Shown here in pieces: positions 47,271-54,683 of a DNA stretch of 64,000 nt (positions within the stretch are counted from its first letter, which is position 1; each line of letters opens with the position of its first letter). The translations under genes and the position numbers were made by a program. This DNA comes from Neorhizobium huautlense (GTDB lineage: Bacteria; Pseudomonadota; Alphaproteobacteria; Rhizobiales; Rhizobiaceae): NCBI RefSeq assembly GCF_002968575.1, contig NZ_PVBM01000004.1, forward strand, positions 1 to 64,000, in the 5' to 3' direction. The notes under the pieces were generated by a model. The model was given only the letters and a program-made list of their open reading frames with translations. It did not search any database and was not told where the DNA came from.

Positions 47271-48571
47271 CAATCCTCGATCAACGGCTTGGAGATCAGG
47301 GTGTCGTAACGAAAGATGCGCAGGTAAATCAGCGACAGGACGATCCCGATAACCACCAGCACCAGCGCGAGGGCGGCGCCCAGGCCGTATTCCAGATTGC
47401 CGGTATAGTTGTTGAGCGCGGTATGGTAGGCGGCGAGCGACCAGACCTCGGTCGCCCGCCCCGGCCCGCCGCGGGTCGAAAGGAGGATTTCGTTGAAGGA
47501 GGCAAGCAGCGAAAGTGTCTGGTAGCAGGTGACGAACAGGATCGGCCAGCGCAGTTGCGGCAGGATGATGTAGCGGATCTGCTGCCAGCGGCTGGCGCCA
47601 TCCACCTCGCTTGCATGAAAATGCGTTTGAGGGATCGCCTTGATCGCCGAGGAAAAGACCAGCATTCCCATCGACGCACCGATGAAGCCGTTGATCAGGA
47701 TCACGAAGAACCAGGCGTTGTAGGCATTGTCGAGCAGATAGTTCTTCGGCGGCACCCCGAACTGGCCCAGAAACATGGAAATAAAACCATTGTCCCAGGT
47801 GAGCCACTTCCACATCAAGACATAGATCACCACCGGCGTAATGCGCGGCAGGAGCCAGACGGCGCGGAAGACGGAGGCGGTCGCAGGCGGCATATAGTGG
47901 GTCGTCACCGCCAGGAACAGCGCATAGCTCACGTTGAAGAGCATAAGCGTTACCGCGACATAGAAGGCGGTATTGAAAAAAATTTTCGCCATGTCCGGCG
48001 AGCTGGCGATGACCCTGAAATTGTCTGTTGTCCAGACCCAGCCGGTATAGGTTACTCGCGCAACCTTATCCTGCTCCTCTGGTGTCATCGTGAAGCCCAG
48101 TTTTTCCAGGCTGCCGATCAGCGCGTCGCGCGTCTCGAACCGGGTGTTGAGGACCGAACGGTTGAAAAGGTCGGAGATCTGCTTCACCTCGCGGGTCGAG
48201 GGACGGTCCTTGAGTGCCTTTATGACCCGTTCTGCTTCCCGCCGAGATGCGAAAACCGCACCCACGTGCTGCCCCCGCAGTTCCGCGACGTAACCCGGCT
48301 TCAGTTTCAACGCCTCCAGCGCCGCCAATCCTTCGTCATCTATGACAAAACGCGGCTCTGCTATGCCTGCGGCAAGCTCCGGCATATCATCCTGGAGCCG
48401 GTTCGCTGCGCTTTGGGTGACCTGATAGACGCCGCCGGAAATACCGGTCGCCGTGCTCATGTTGGTCATGGCGAAGATGCCCGTCAGGATTGCCGGCATC
48501 AGGTAGAACAGGAAGATCATGGTCGCAGCAGGCGCGATCATGATTATGCCGAGCGTTCGCGACGTTCGCAT
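47270..48571 (-). CDS. Carbohydrate-type ABC permease, UgpA/MalF-like, with large periplasmic insert
   Basis: This 433-residue permease is about 140 residues longer than usual UgpA (about 290). The extra sequence lies between helix 1 (ending near 34) and helix 2 (starting near 197), as residues 37-195, predicted periplasmic (PELAAGIAEPRFVIDDEG..., then MTPEEQDKVARVTYTG). Large insertions of this kind occur in MalF, where the loop contacts the receptor. The EAA loop SEVDGASRWQQIRYIILPQL is present. It follows the receptor gene by 64 bases. Confidence 0.9.
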   Translation of the reverse strand: MRTSRTLGIIMIAPAATMIFLFYLMPAILTGIFAMTNMSTATGISGGVYQVTQSAANRLQDDMPELAAGIAEPRFVIDDEGLAALEALKLKPGYVAELRGQHVGAVFASRREAERVIKALKDRPSTREVKQISDLFNRSVLNTRFETRDALIGSLEKLGFTMTPEEQDKVARVTYTGWVWTTDNFRVIASSPDMAKIFFNTAFYVAVTLMLFNVSYALFLAVTTHYMPPATASVFRAVWLLPRITPVVIYVLMWKWLTWDNGFISMFLGQFGVPPKNYLLDNAYNAWFFVILINGFIGASMGMLVFSSAIKAIPQTHFHASEVDGASRWQQIRYIILPQLRWPILFVTCYQTLSLLASFNEILLSTRGGPGRATEVWSLAAYHTALNNYTGNLEYGLGAALALVLVVIGIVLSLIYLRIFRYDTLISKPLIED

Positions 48572-48635
48572 GGGGAAACCTTAGGAAGAAAGGCAGGCGG
48601 CGGAGCGGTGCCGCCCGCAGTCATGAGGGCCTTGA

Positions 48636-49982
48636 TCAGCGGATGACGATTGCGCTGCCGAGCGTCGACTTCAGCTCGGCTTCGGCATCGTTGACTGCGG
48701 CGTCAGCCGTTTTAGCGCCGGTCCAGGCCGCTTCCATGTTCTTCCACATGATCGTCCAATACTTGCCGAAATCGGCATTGTTCGGCATCGCATTGGCATG
48801 TGGCAGAAGGCGCTCGGTTGCCTCCGAGGCCCAGCGGTTGCTGGAGTAGAGATCGACCTTGGTCTCGGATGGCGAGATGCCGAGATGCGCCGACTTGATG
48901 GCATGCAGCGCATTGATGCGCGGCTCGGAAGCGATCTTGACGAGATCGGCAGCGATCTGGGTCGTTTCCTGATCGTGACCCGCCATCAGGAGATAGGTCA
49001 ACGGATGGGTGAGCGTATTTGCCTTGCCACCTTCGCCGGCCGGGATCAGTGTGAACTGGACGTTGTCGAAGAAGTCCTTGAGGCCTTCCTGGTTCACCAG
49101 CCGTGCATAGTGCCAGGTGCCGCCGTGCCAGATCCCCGCCTTGCCGGTGGCGACTTCCTTCCACCACTGGTCGCCGGGCATGCCAATATGGTTCTTCTTG
49201 GTGACGCCTGCTGCAACGAGGTCGGCGAAATACTGATAGGTGCGCTTCATCGCGGCCTTGTCGAAGACAAGCTTGCCTTCTTCTTCCATGACGCCGCCGA
49301 AAGAGGTGTAGAACTGCCAATAGTCAGGGCCGTTATTGGTGCGCGGATAGAAGCCGTACCCGGCCTGGACAAGACCCTTGTCCTGCATCTTCTTGGCATC
49401 TTCGAGGACGTTTTTCAGCGTATATTCGCCCTTCTCGACCTTTGCCGGCAGAGCTTCGAGATCAGCATCCGTATAGCCGATCGCCTTCATGTAAGGCTTC
49501 CAGAAGAAGAAGGGGCGGGATTCGGCGTCCTGCGGGATGCCGTAAACCGTGCCATTGAAGGAGGCGATCTCCATGAGGTTTGGGTAGATATCGCTGATCG
49601 GCCACGCATCGAGGTCGATATAATCCTCGGCCGGAACGATAAGACCCGCCTGAGCCCAGGGACCGATATCCTCATGGCCGGTCGCAACGATGTTCGGAGC
49701 CTTCTTGGCTTCTGCGGCAAGCGTCAGCGCCTGCTTGAAATCTTCCCAGCCGGAATAGGGCGTCTTCTGCACGATGATGTTGAGCTGTTCGCCGCGGACT
49801 GCGGCTTCGCGCTCGAGAATGTCTGCGGCAATTTCGATCGCATCGACGCGGTAGTTGTCATTCGGGCCGGAACCACCCGACCAGACGGAAATGCTGAAAT
49901 CTTTGGCGGAGGCAAAGACGGCGGTCGAGGTGAGAAGAACGGCGGCGAGCGCGGCGGATTTCAATATCGGAAGAACAGTCAT
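48636..49982 (-). CDS. Carbohydrate-type ABC receptor, UgpB/SBP family 1
   Basis: This 448-residue receptor has a Sec signal (MTVLPILKSAALAAVLLTST, cleaved near VFASAKD) and family 1 features (DFSISVWSGGSGPNDNYRV, IVATGHEDIGPWAQAGLIVPAE, GIPQDAESRPFFFWKPYMKA, GKAGIWHGGTWH). It would bind glycerol-3-phosphate, a glycerophosphodiester or a sugar. It is the first gene of the operon running to 42793. Confidence 0.9.
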   Translation of the reverse strand: MTVLPILKSAALAAVLLTSTAVFASAKDFSISVWSGGSGPNDNYRVDAIEIAADILEREAAVRGEQLNIIVQKTPYSGWEDFKQALTLAAEAKKAPNIVATGHEDIGPWAQAGLIVPAEDYIDLDAWPISDIYPNLMEIASFNGTVYGIPQDAESRPFFFWKPYMKAIGYTDADLEALPAKVEKGEYTLKNVLEDAKKMQDKGLVQAGYGFYPRTNNGPDYWQFYTSFGGVMEEEGKLVFDKAAMKRTYQYFADLVAAGVTKKNHIGMPGDQWWKEVATGKAGIWHGGTWHYARLVNQEGLKDFFDNVQFTLIPAGEGGKANTLTHPLTYLLMAGHDQETTQIAADLVKIASEPRINALHAIKSAHLGISPSETKVDLYSSNRWASEATERLLPHANAMPNNADFGKYWTIMWKNMEAAWTGAKTADAAVNDAEAELKSTLGSAIVIR

Positions 49983-50161
49983 GGTTTAACTCCCCGAAGA
50001 GCGAAAATGGCTGCTTCCGGACACCGGCAGGCACTGACCTCGTGCGGCGGAAGCGCTGAATTCATGATCAACGAGAGCGGTTTAGTGGGCCTCCATAACA
50101 CCCGAATGACAAAATGCACGCGTGTGCAAAATTTTGGTGGCGATCCTCCAGCTGCTGCAGA
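49983..50161. promoter_or_regulatory. Upstream region of the Ugp-type operon with a dyad
   Basis: The promoter of the operon starting at 49982 should lie here. A dyad, TGCAC-GCGT-GTGCA, is at 50115-50128 with a central CG core (CACGCGTG), a possible LacI-family site that the GDPD-LacI fusion could bind. No PhoB-type box was seen. The stretch also carries the 3' flank of modC, which ends at 50162. Confidence 0.4.
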
Positions 50162-51232
50162 TCAGCGTTCCAGCGCTACTGTCTTGATCACCGCAAAGAC
50201 TGGTTCTTCGAGTTTCAACGAAAGCCGTTCGGCCGAAAGCGCGGTGATGCGGGCGAGTACAAAATCGTCGCCGCAACGGATACGCACGCGCACCATGCCC
50301 TCGCCATCGGCCTCGATCGCAGCGACGCGACCCTCGACGATGTTAAGGGCGCTCAGGCCCTCCGGCCGCTTTGTCGCAATCATCACATCCCGTTCCGGGA
50401 TATGCAGCCTGACCATTGCCGCGACCTCCACCTGCGCGGTCGGAACGATCAGCCGAAAAGTTGAAAGCCTTATCGTCGCCAGGTGGTGGACGGCGTCGAT
50501 CGTCTCGACGGCGCCCGAAAGTACCACTCCGGCTTCCCGACGGTCCGACGATAGGAAGGAAAAGCCGCCCAAGATCTCCGAAGTGGTTCCAACCGCCTCG
50601 ACCCGGCCATTTTGCATCATCACCACCTGGTCGGCCAGGCGCGCCACTTCCGCGGTCGAATGACTGACATAGACAATCGGTGTCGACGTTTCGTCCCGCA
50701 ACCTCTCCAGATAGGGAAGTATCTCTGCTTTGCGTGGGTCGTCTAGGGAGGCAAGCGGCTCGTCCATCAGGAGCAATCGCGGTCCGGCAAACAAAGCCCG
50801 CCCAATCGCCACGCGCTGCTTTTCTCCGCCGGAGAGTGTTGCAGGCCGGCGATCCAACAATCCGCCAATACCGAGAAGATCGATGATGTGCCGGAAGTCG
50901 CGAACGCGCGCAGACTTCGGCGCAAACCACCATCCATAGTTGAGATTCTGGCGGACGGTCAGATGCGGGAAAAGCCGACCTTCCTGGAAAACATAGCCGA
51001 AATGGCGTCGATGCGCCGGCACGAATATGCCTCTTTCGGTATCGAGCAGCACCTGTTCATCGATCCGGAGGCTTCCCCGTTGCGGCTTGGAAAGCCCGGC
51101 AATCACCCGGATCAGAGAGGTCTTTCCTGATCCCGACGGCCCAAACAGCGCCGTCACGCCACGTCTGGATGCGAAGCGGGCGTCAAGCACGAACCCGCCC
51201 AGCGTCTGGTGCACATCCACAACCAGCGTCAT
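50162..51232 (-). CDS. modC: Molybdate ABC importer ATPase
   Basis: This 356-residue ATPase has Walker A GPSGSGKTS near residues 31-39, signature LSGGEKQRVAIGRALF and Walker B LLLMDEPLASLD. The C-terminal MOP/TOBE domain (about 290-350: VEVAAMVRLHIPERDVMIAT, then GEGMVRVRIRCGDDFVLARIT) is the molybdate-type regulatory domain. The ATG at 51232 overlaps the modB stop by four bases. It supplies molybdate for enzymes such as the Pao aldehyde oxidoreductase. Confidence 0.95.
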   Translation of the reverse strand: MTLVVDVHQTLGGFVLDARFASRRGVTALFGPSGSGKTSLIRVIAGLSKPQRGSLRIDEQVLLDTERGIFVPAHRRHFGYVFQEGRLFPHLTVRQNLNYGWWFAPKSARVRDFRHIIDLLGIGGLLDRRPATLSGGEKQRVAIGRALFAGPRLLLMDEPLASLDDPRKAEILPYLERLRDETSTPIVYVSHSTAEVARLADQVVMMQNGRVEAVGTTSEILGGFSFLSSDRREAGVVLSGAVETIDAVHHLATIRLSTFRLIVPTAQVEVAAMVRLHIPERDVMIATKRPEGLSALNIVEGRVAAIEADGEGMVRVRIRCGDDFVLARITALSAERLSLKLEEPVFAVIKTVALER

Positions 51233-51930
51233 TCGACCTGCACTCTTTTGCCGACCAGATAGGCCATGAATTCGGAAGCAAGCAGAGCGGCGGAAGAAAT
51301 CGCGATCGCCACGATCGTCAGCCGCATGGCGCCAGCGTCACCGCCGGGCACCTGGGTAAAGGTGTAAATTGCTGCGGATAGGGTTTGCGTTTCGCCGGGA
51401 ATGTTGGACACGAAGGTGATCGTCGCACCAAATTCGCCCATGGCCTTGGCGAAAGCAAGGATCATGCCGGCGATAATGCCGGGAAGGATCAGCGGCAGGG
51501 TGACAGTCATGAATACCCAGGCCGGGCTGGCGCCGAGCGTCCTTGCCGCCTCTTCCAGCTTACGGTCCACTGTTTCGACCGACAGGCGTATGGACCGCAC
51601 CATCAGCGGGAACCCCATGACGCCGCAGGCAAGCGCGGCACCGGTCCATCGAAACGAAAAGACAATGCCGAGATATTCGTCCAGGAAGGCGCCTATGACC
51701 CCGCGTCGACCGAAAAGGACAAGCAAGAGGAAACCGGTTACCACCGGAGGCAGGATGAGCGGCAGATGCACCAGGCCATTGAGAATCGATTTTCCCCAAA
51801 ATCGGCCTCGGGCCAGCAGATAGGCGATCAGGATGCCGAAGGGCAGGCTTACGGTCATCGCGACGGCGGAAACCCACAGGCTCAGCCTGATCGCGGCCCA
51901 TTCCTCGTCGCTCAATTGAAGCCAGTCCAA
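51229..51930 (-). CDS. modB: Molybdate ABC importer permease
   Basis: This 233-residue permease starts from a TTG at 51930, giving the typical N-terminus DWLQLSDEEWAAIRLSLWVS, and has the EAA region LEEAARTLGASPAWVFMTVTLP plus AFAKAMGEFGATITFVSNIPGETQT. AGGA lies about ten bases upstream. Longer readings would pass through the ModE-like box at 51950-51973, so they are unlikely. It partners ModC and the receptor ModA, whose gene lies about 1 kb further upstream. Confidence 0.92.
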   Translation of the reverse strand: MDWLQLSDEEWAAIRLSLWVSAVAMTVSLPFGILIAYLLARGRFWGKSILNGLVHLPLILPPVVTGFLLLVLFGRRGVIGAFLDEYLGIVFSFRWTGAALACGVMGFPLMVRSIRLSVETVDRKLEEAARTLGASPAWVFMTVTLPLILPGIIAGMILAFAKAMGEFGATITFVSNIPGETQTLSAAIYTFTQVPGGDAGAMRLTIVAIAISSAALLASEFMAYLVGKRVQVE

Positions 51931-51949
51931 ACGTCGATCCTGCCCAGGA

Positions 51950-51973
51950 CAATATATCACTTTGGATATATCG
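51950..51973. promoter_or_regulatory. ModE-like box upstream of modB
   Basis: CAATATATC and GATATATCG flank a six-base spacer; ATATATC and GATATAT are perfect inverted arms. This agrees with the CG-TATAT/ATATA-CG dyads known for ModE-type molybdate repressors. It lies 20-43 bases upstream of the modB TTG, where bound repressor would block the promoter. No ModE gene lies in the window. Confidence 0.65.
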
Positions 51974-52134
51974 GGACGGCTTGGATGGCTAGGGTACTGC
52001 AGGAAAACTTCTCTTGTGATGCCGGCGGCGGAAGAGCTTTTGACTTCAAGCCAAGTCTCTCCCGGCGCCAGAAATATCAGCGCGCGGGCAATCCTGTCGT
52101 GCCGCCCGCGCAGGCTTAGAAAGTTCAAACGCGG

Positions 52135-52350
52135 TTAGCGATTATCGCGGTTGGTTTTCTCGAAGATCGGTTGGCCGTGGTTGCGACCGTCGACGCGGAT
52201 CTCACCGATGCTGCCGGTTCTCACGTTGTCGACCTTTGCAGAAACCTGGGTCTTGGCAGTGCCTTCGAAATAATCTCCTTCGGCAAGCGCGGAACCTGCA
52301 AAAGCGGTGGCAGCGATCATGGCCGAAATTACGGAGAATGACGTCTTCAT
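52135..52350 (-). CDS. Small secreted protein, paralogue 1
   Basis: This 71-residue protein has a Sec signal peptide (MKTSFSVISAMIAATAFAGS, cleaved near ALA-EGDYF) and a short mature part of about 45 residues ending QPIFEKTNRDNR. It is clearly related to the product of 52452-52682 (EGDY, QPIF..T.RDNR). Function is unknown. It lies between modA and modB on the same strand, about 200 bases before modB. Charged, glycine/asparagine-rich mature peptide with no cysteine. Confidence 0.75.
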   Translation of the reverse strand: MKTSFSVISAMIAATAFAGSALAEGDYFEGTAKTQVSAKVDNVRTGSIGEIRVDGRNHGQPIFEKTNRDNR

Positions 52351-52451
52351 TGCTTTATTCCTTTCAGAGTGCATCCGCGGCTTAAGTTTGCGACCTGCCA
52401 GGCGGATGGGTATTCGGTATCTTGAATGAAATGCGCTCGTCTCAGGTACCG

Positions 52452-52682
52452 TCAGCGGTTGTCCCGGCTTGTCTGGCCGAAGATCGGCTGACGAGCGCCT
52501 TGGCTGTCGCCGTGGGACTGCTCGACACTGCTGGTCCTGATGTCGTCGACCGAGGAGTCGGCTCGGGCGGCGACCTGCGCCTTCGAGGTGCCGTTGTAAT
52601 AGTCGCCTTCAGCAGAAGCAGCGCCAGCAAATGAAGCCGAGGCGATCATGGCTGCAGCGACGGTGGAAATAATGCTTTTCAT
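52452..52682 (-). CDS. Small secreted protein, paralogue 2
   Basis: This 76-residue protein has a Sec signal (MKSIISTVAAAMIASASFAG, cleaved near ASA-EGDYYNG) and a mature part with SKAQVAARADSSVDDIRTSS and the end QPIFGQTSRDNR. It is a paralogue of the protein encoded at 52135-52350, from an evident tandem duplication. Function is unknown; the context is the mod locus, but a terminator-like hairpin separates it from modA. It could be a rhizobial small periplasmic stress protein family. Confidence 0.75.
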   Translation of the reverse strand: MKSIISTVAAAMIASASFAGAASAEGDYYNGTSKAQVAARADSSVDDIRTSSVEQSHGDSQGARQPIFGQTSRDNR

Positions 52683-52880
52683 GGTCGTATTCTCTTTCGG
52701 GCGGAGCCGTAAGAAATGGGCTCCGGGTTGGTCTTTCAAAGAAGCAGTCGCCTACTTCTGGTCATGGAAATGGAGGTTGCGGCGCTCGTCCGGTAGGGCG
52801 TGATTTCCAAACGCAATGTTCGAGAATGGGGAACAAACGATCTCGGGCAGGCAGTCAACGCACCGAGCAACCGCCGAAGA

Positions 52881-52920
52881 CGAACGAGAAACGGGCCTCA
52901 ACAGGAGCCGTTTCCGTTCG
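52881..52920 (-). terminator. Long stem-loop after modA
   Basis: CGAACG..AAACGG pairs with CCGTTT..GTTCG around a loop containing CCTCAACAGG, giving a near-perfect 40-base hairpin 18 bases after the modA stop. No strong T-run follows on the minus strand, so it may be a terminator or an mRNA-end stabiliser. It would separate modA from the small secreted genes. Confidence 0.55.
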
Positions 52921-52937
52921 TCCTTCCGAGGCGGCAA

Positions 52938-53720
52938 TCACTTTAAAATGGTAAAGCCCTCTTTTTCGAAAAAGGGCGCAGCTTCGGGCGATTTGAGGAA
53001 ATCAAGATAGGCGAACGCTTCTGCGGATTTCGCATTTGCAAGGATTGCGATCGGGTAGATGATCGGAGGGTGACTATCTTCCGGGAAGGTCCCGACGACC
53101 GTTACCCCCGGATCCGCAGCGGCGTCCGTCCGATACACGATGCCGTAGGGGGCTTCCCCACGCGAGACGAATGCCAGTGCGGCGCGTACACTTTCAGCAC
53201 CTGCAATGCTCTTTTCCACCGCCGGCCAAACACCGAGCTTCTCGAGCGCAGCCTTGCCGTATTTTCCGGCCGGCACGGACGCCGGCGCCCCCATCGCCAG
53301 CCTGCCGCCGGAAAGAAGGCCGGCCAGATCGAAGCCGGGCCTGATATCGACAGGTCTTGCATTGTCGCTGGGAGCAACGAGGACGATCCGGTTGCCGAGC
53401 CAGTTGAACCTGCTGTCCTGCTTCACGAGCTTTCGTTCGGAAAGATAATTCATCCAGTCGATATCGGCCGAAATGAAGATATCGGCGGGAGCGCCGGCCT
53501 CGATCTGTTTGGCTAGCGCCGAGCTGGCAGCGTAGGAAGCGGTCACCGGCTTGCCGAAGGCCTTGTTGGCGTTGTCGAGGGCGTTTTTCATGCTGGCAGC
53601 TGCAAATACCGTCACCTTTTCCTGCGCCAGTGCCGGGCCGAGCATCCCGACCACTGCCATGAAAACGCCTAGGGCGAAGGCGAACGAGATATTCTTCCAG
53701 GAGCGGCGATCGGTGGTCAT
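52938..53720 (-). CDS. modA: Molybdate ABC receptor
   Basis: This 260-residue periplasmic receptor has a signal peptide (NISFAFALGVFMAVVGMLGPALA) and mature start QEKVTVFAAASMKNALDNAN, the ModA hallmark. Other family motifs: SSALAKQIEAGAPADIFISAD, GRLAMGAPASVPAGKYGKAAL, and ASRGEAPYGIVY-like sequence. The ATG at 53720 has AGAGGGAC upstream. It is separated from modBC by two small genes, whereas modABC is usually contiguous; two ModE-like boxes lie upstream. Confidence 0.94.
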   Translation of the reverse strand: MTTDRRSWKNISFAFALGVFMAVVGMLGPALAQEKVTVFAAASMKNALDNANKAFGKPVTASYAASSALAKQIEAGAPADIFISADIDWMNYLSERKLVKQDSRFNWLGNRIVLVAPSDNARPVDIRPGFDLAGLLSGGRLAMGAPASVPAGKYGKAALEKLGVWPAVEKSIAGAESVRAALAFVSRGEAPYGIVYRTDAAADPGVTVVGTFPEDSHPPIIYPIAILANAKSAEAFAYLDFLKSPEAAPFFEKEGFTILK

Positions 53721-53741
53721 GAATGTCCCTCTTGAGTTAAT

Positions 53742-53810
53742 CGAGATATCTCAGAGAATATATCGTCCCGCAATTTTTTGACCAGCGTTATATCCGTTGA
53801 GATATCTTGC
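53742..53810. promoter_or_regulatory. Two ModE-like boxes upstream of modA
   Basis: CGAGATAT-N8-ATATATCG lies at 53742-53765, and an imperfect second dyad, GCGTTATATC-N6-GATATCTTGC, at 53785-53810. Both resemble the TATAT/ATATA ModE sites, and the first starts 22 bases upstream of the modA ATG. Paired boxes would fit molybdate-dependent repression. The second box is weaker. Confidence 0.6.
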
Positions 53811-53928
53811 CGCACCCTTCGCGACTGGCATGGGAAACACTTTCTTAGCCTCCACGGGTCACCCACGAATTTTGATGGATACGTCCAAGCCTCCAGTGCG
53901 TTAAATCGGCGGGACAGAGAGGGACATT

Positions 53929-54021
53929 ATGAACAGCATTCCTGCCTTATTGCTGGCTTTGGCCGCTCTCATCGTGATCGGATTCTACGTTTTTTCCTTT
54001 TTCAATATCCTCGCCGGATGA
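53929..54021 (+). CDS. Small single-pass membrane protein
   Basis: This frame encodes 30 residues, starting MNSIPALLLALAALIVIGFY, almost all hydrophobic, so a single membrane helix is predicted. GAGAGGGAC lies six bases before the ATG, a good ribosome site. It lies between modA and the marR-like gene, divergent from modA. Function unknown. It is too short for routine gene calling, and no homologue is recalled. Confidence 0.5.
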   Translation: MNSIPALLLALAALIVIGFYVFSFFNILAG

Positions 54022-54109
54022 TCCTTGCGCGGGGAAGCTTTGGAGATGGCGTGGCGGAGAGTTGGTTCCGCTTCACCGACCCTTGTCTGCTCGTGCCTCA
54101 GATAATATG

Positions 54110-54123
54110 GTTTGATATCAAAC
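54110..54123. promoter_or_regulatory. 14-base palindrome, likely MarR-type operator
   Basis: GTTTGATATCAAAC is a perfect palindrome 54 bases upstream of the MarR-family gene, in the position for autorepression. MarR proteins commonly bind 14-20 base AT-rich palindromes. The pairing is inferred from adjacency. Confidence 0.55.
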
Positions 54124-54177
54124 TATCTTGCCGATCTGGTTCCGTTACGTTAGTTTTGCGGCGGGGAGGACGGCACG

Positions 54178-54669
54178 ATGACAGGGAAGCTATCGGTAGA
54201 GCGGGCGAACGACGCGCGGGCATCGTCTAGGGACACCCAAGATCTCATATCCTCGATATTCCAAAACCGCATCGGCTATCACTTGCGCGTGGCGCAAGAG
54301 GCGTCGTTTCAGACTTTCGCGAAGGCGACCGGAGGGGCCGATCTGAAGCCCGGCTGGTATGCGCTGCTGACCGTGCTGGCTCAGCGCGACAGCATGACGC
54401 CATCAGAACTCAGCCGTATCTGCGGCCGCGATCGCTCGACCCTCACGTCGAGCCTGAAGGACCTTGCCGATCGCGGCTTGATCGACCGGCAGTTAAATCC
54501 CGATGACCAGCGCAGCTACAGTGTCAGGCTCACCGAGGATGGCCGCAGCATGCAGGAACGGCTCCAGGTAATTGCCGATGCGCATGACAGGCTTCTCGAG
54601 GAGATTGCCGGTGAAGACAAGAAGGTTTTTCTGTCTGTGCTTGCCAGGCTCAGTGCGGTTCTGAGCTGA
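54178..54669 (+). CDS. MarR-family transcriptional regulator
   Basis: This 163-residue regulator has the MarR winged-helix core: LKPGWYALLTVLAQRDSMTP, SELSRICGRDRSTLTSSLKDLADRGLI, then the wing DRQLNPDDQRSYSVRLTEDG. Many MarR proteins sense aromatic acids and regulate their catabolism; location beside pcaB makes that possible. It converges on pcaB, so it is not in the pca operon. The upstream palindrome at 54110-54123 suggests autoregulation. Confidence 0.88.
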   Translation: MTGKLSVERANDARASSRDTQDLISSIFQNRIGYHLRVAQEASFQTFAKATGGADLKPGWYALLTVLAQRDSMTPSELSRICGRDRSTLTSSLKDLADRGLIDRQLNPDDQRSYSVRLTEDGRSMQERLQVIADAHDRLLEEIAGEDKKVFLSVLARLSAVLS

Positions 54670-54683
54670 AGCCCGACGTTCGC

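Noticed and set aside
49983..50161. PhoB boxes expected before a ugp operon
   Set aside because: No CTGTCAT-type repeats were found, so phosphate control is not supported.
48798..50663. A 621-codon plus-strand frame opposite the Ugp-type receptor and modC
   Set aside because: It crosses two real genes and a promoter region and shows no protein motifs.
54178..54669. MarR protein as direct regulator of the pca operon
   Set aside because: PcaQ and its box already explain pca control, and the MarR gene is convergent with pcaB; no copy of its palindrome was found before pcaD.
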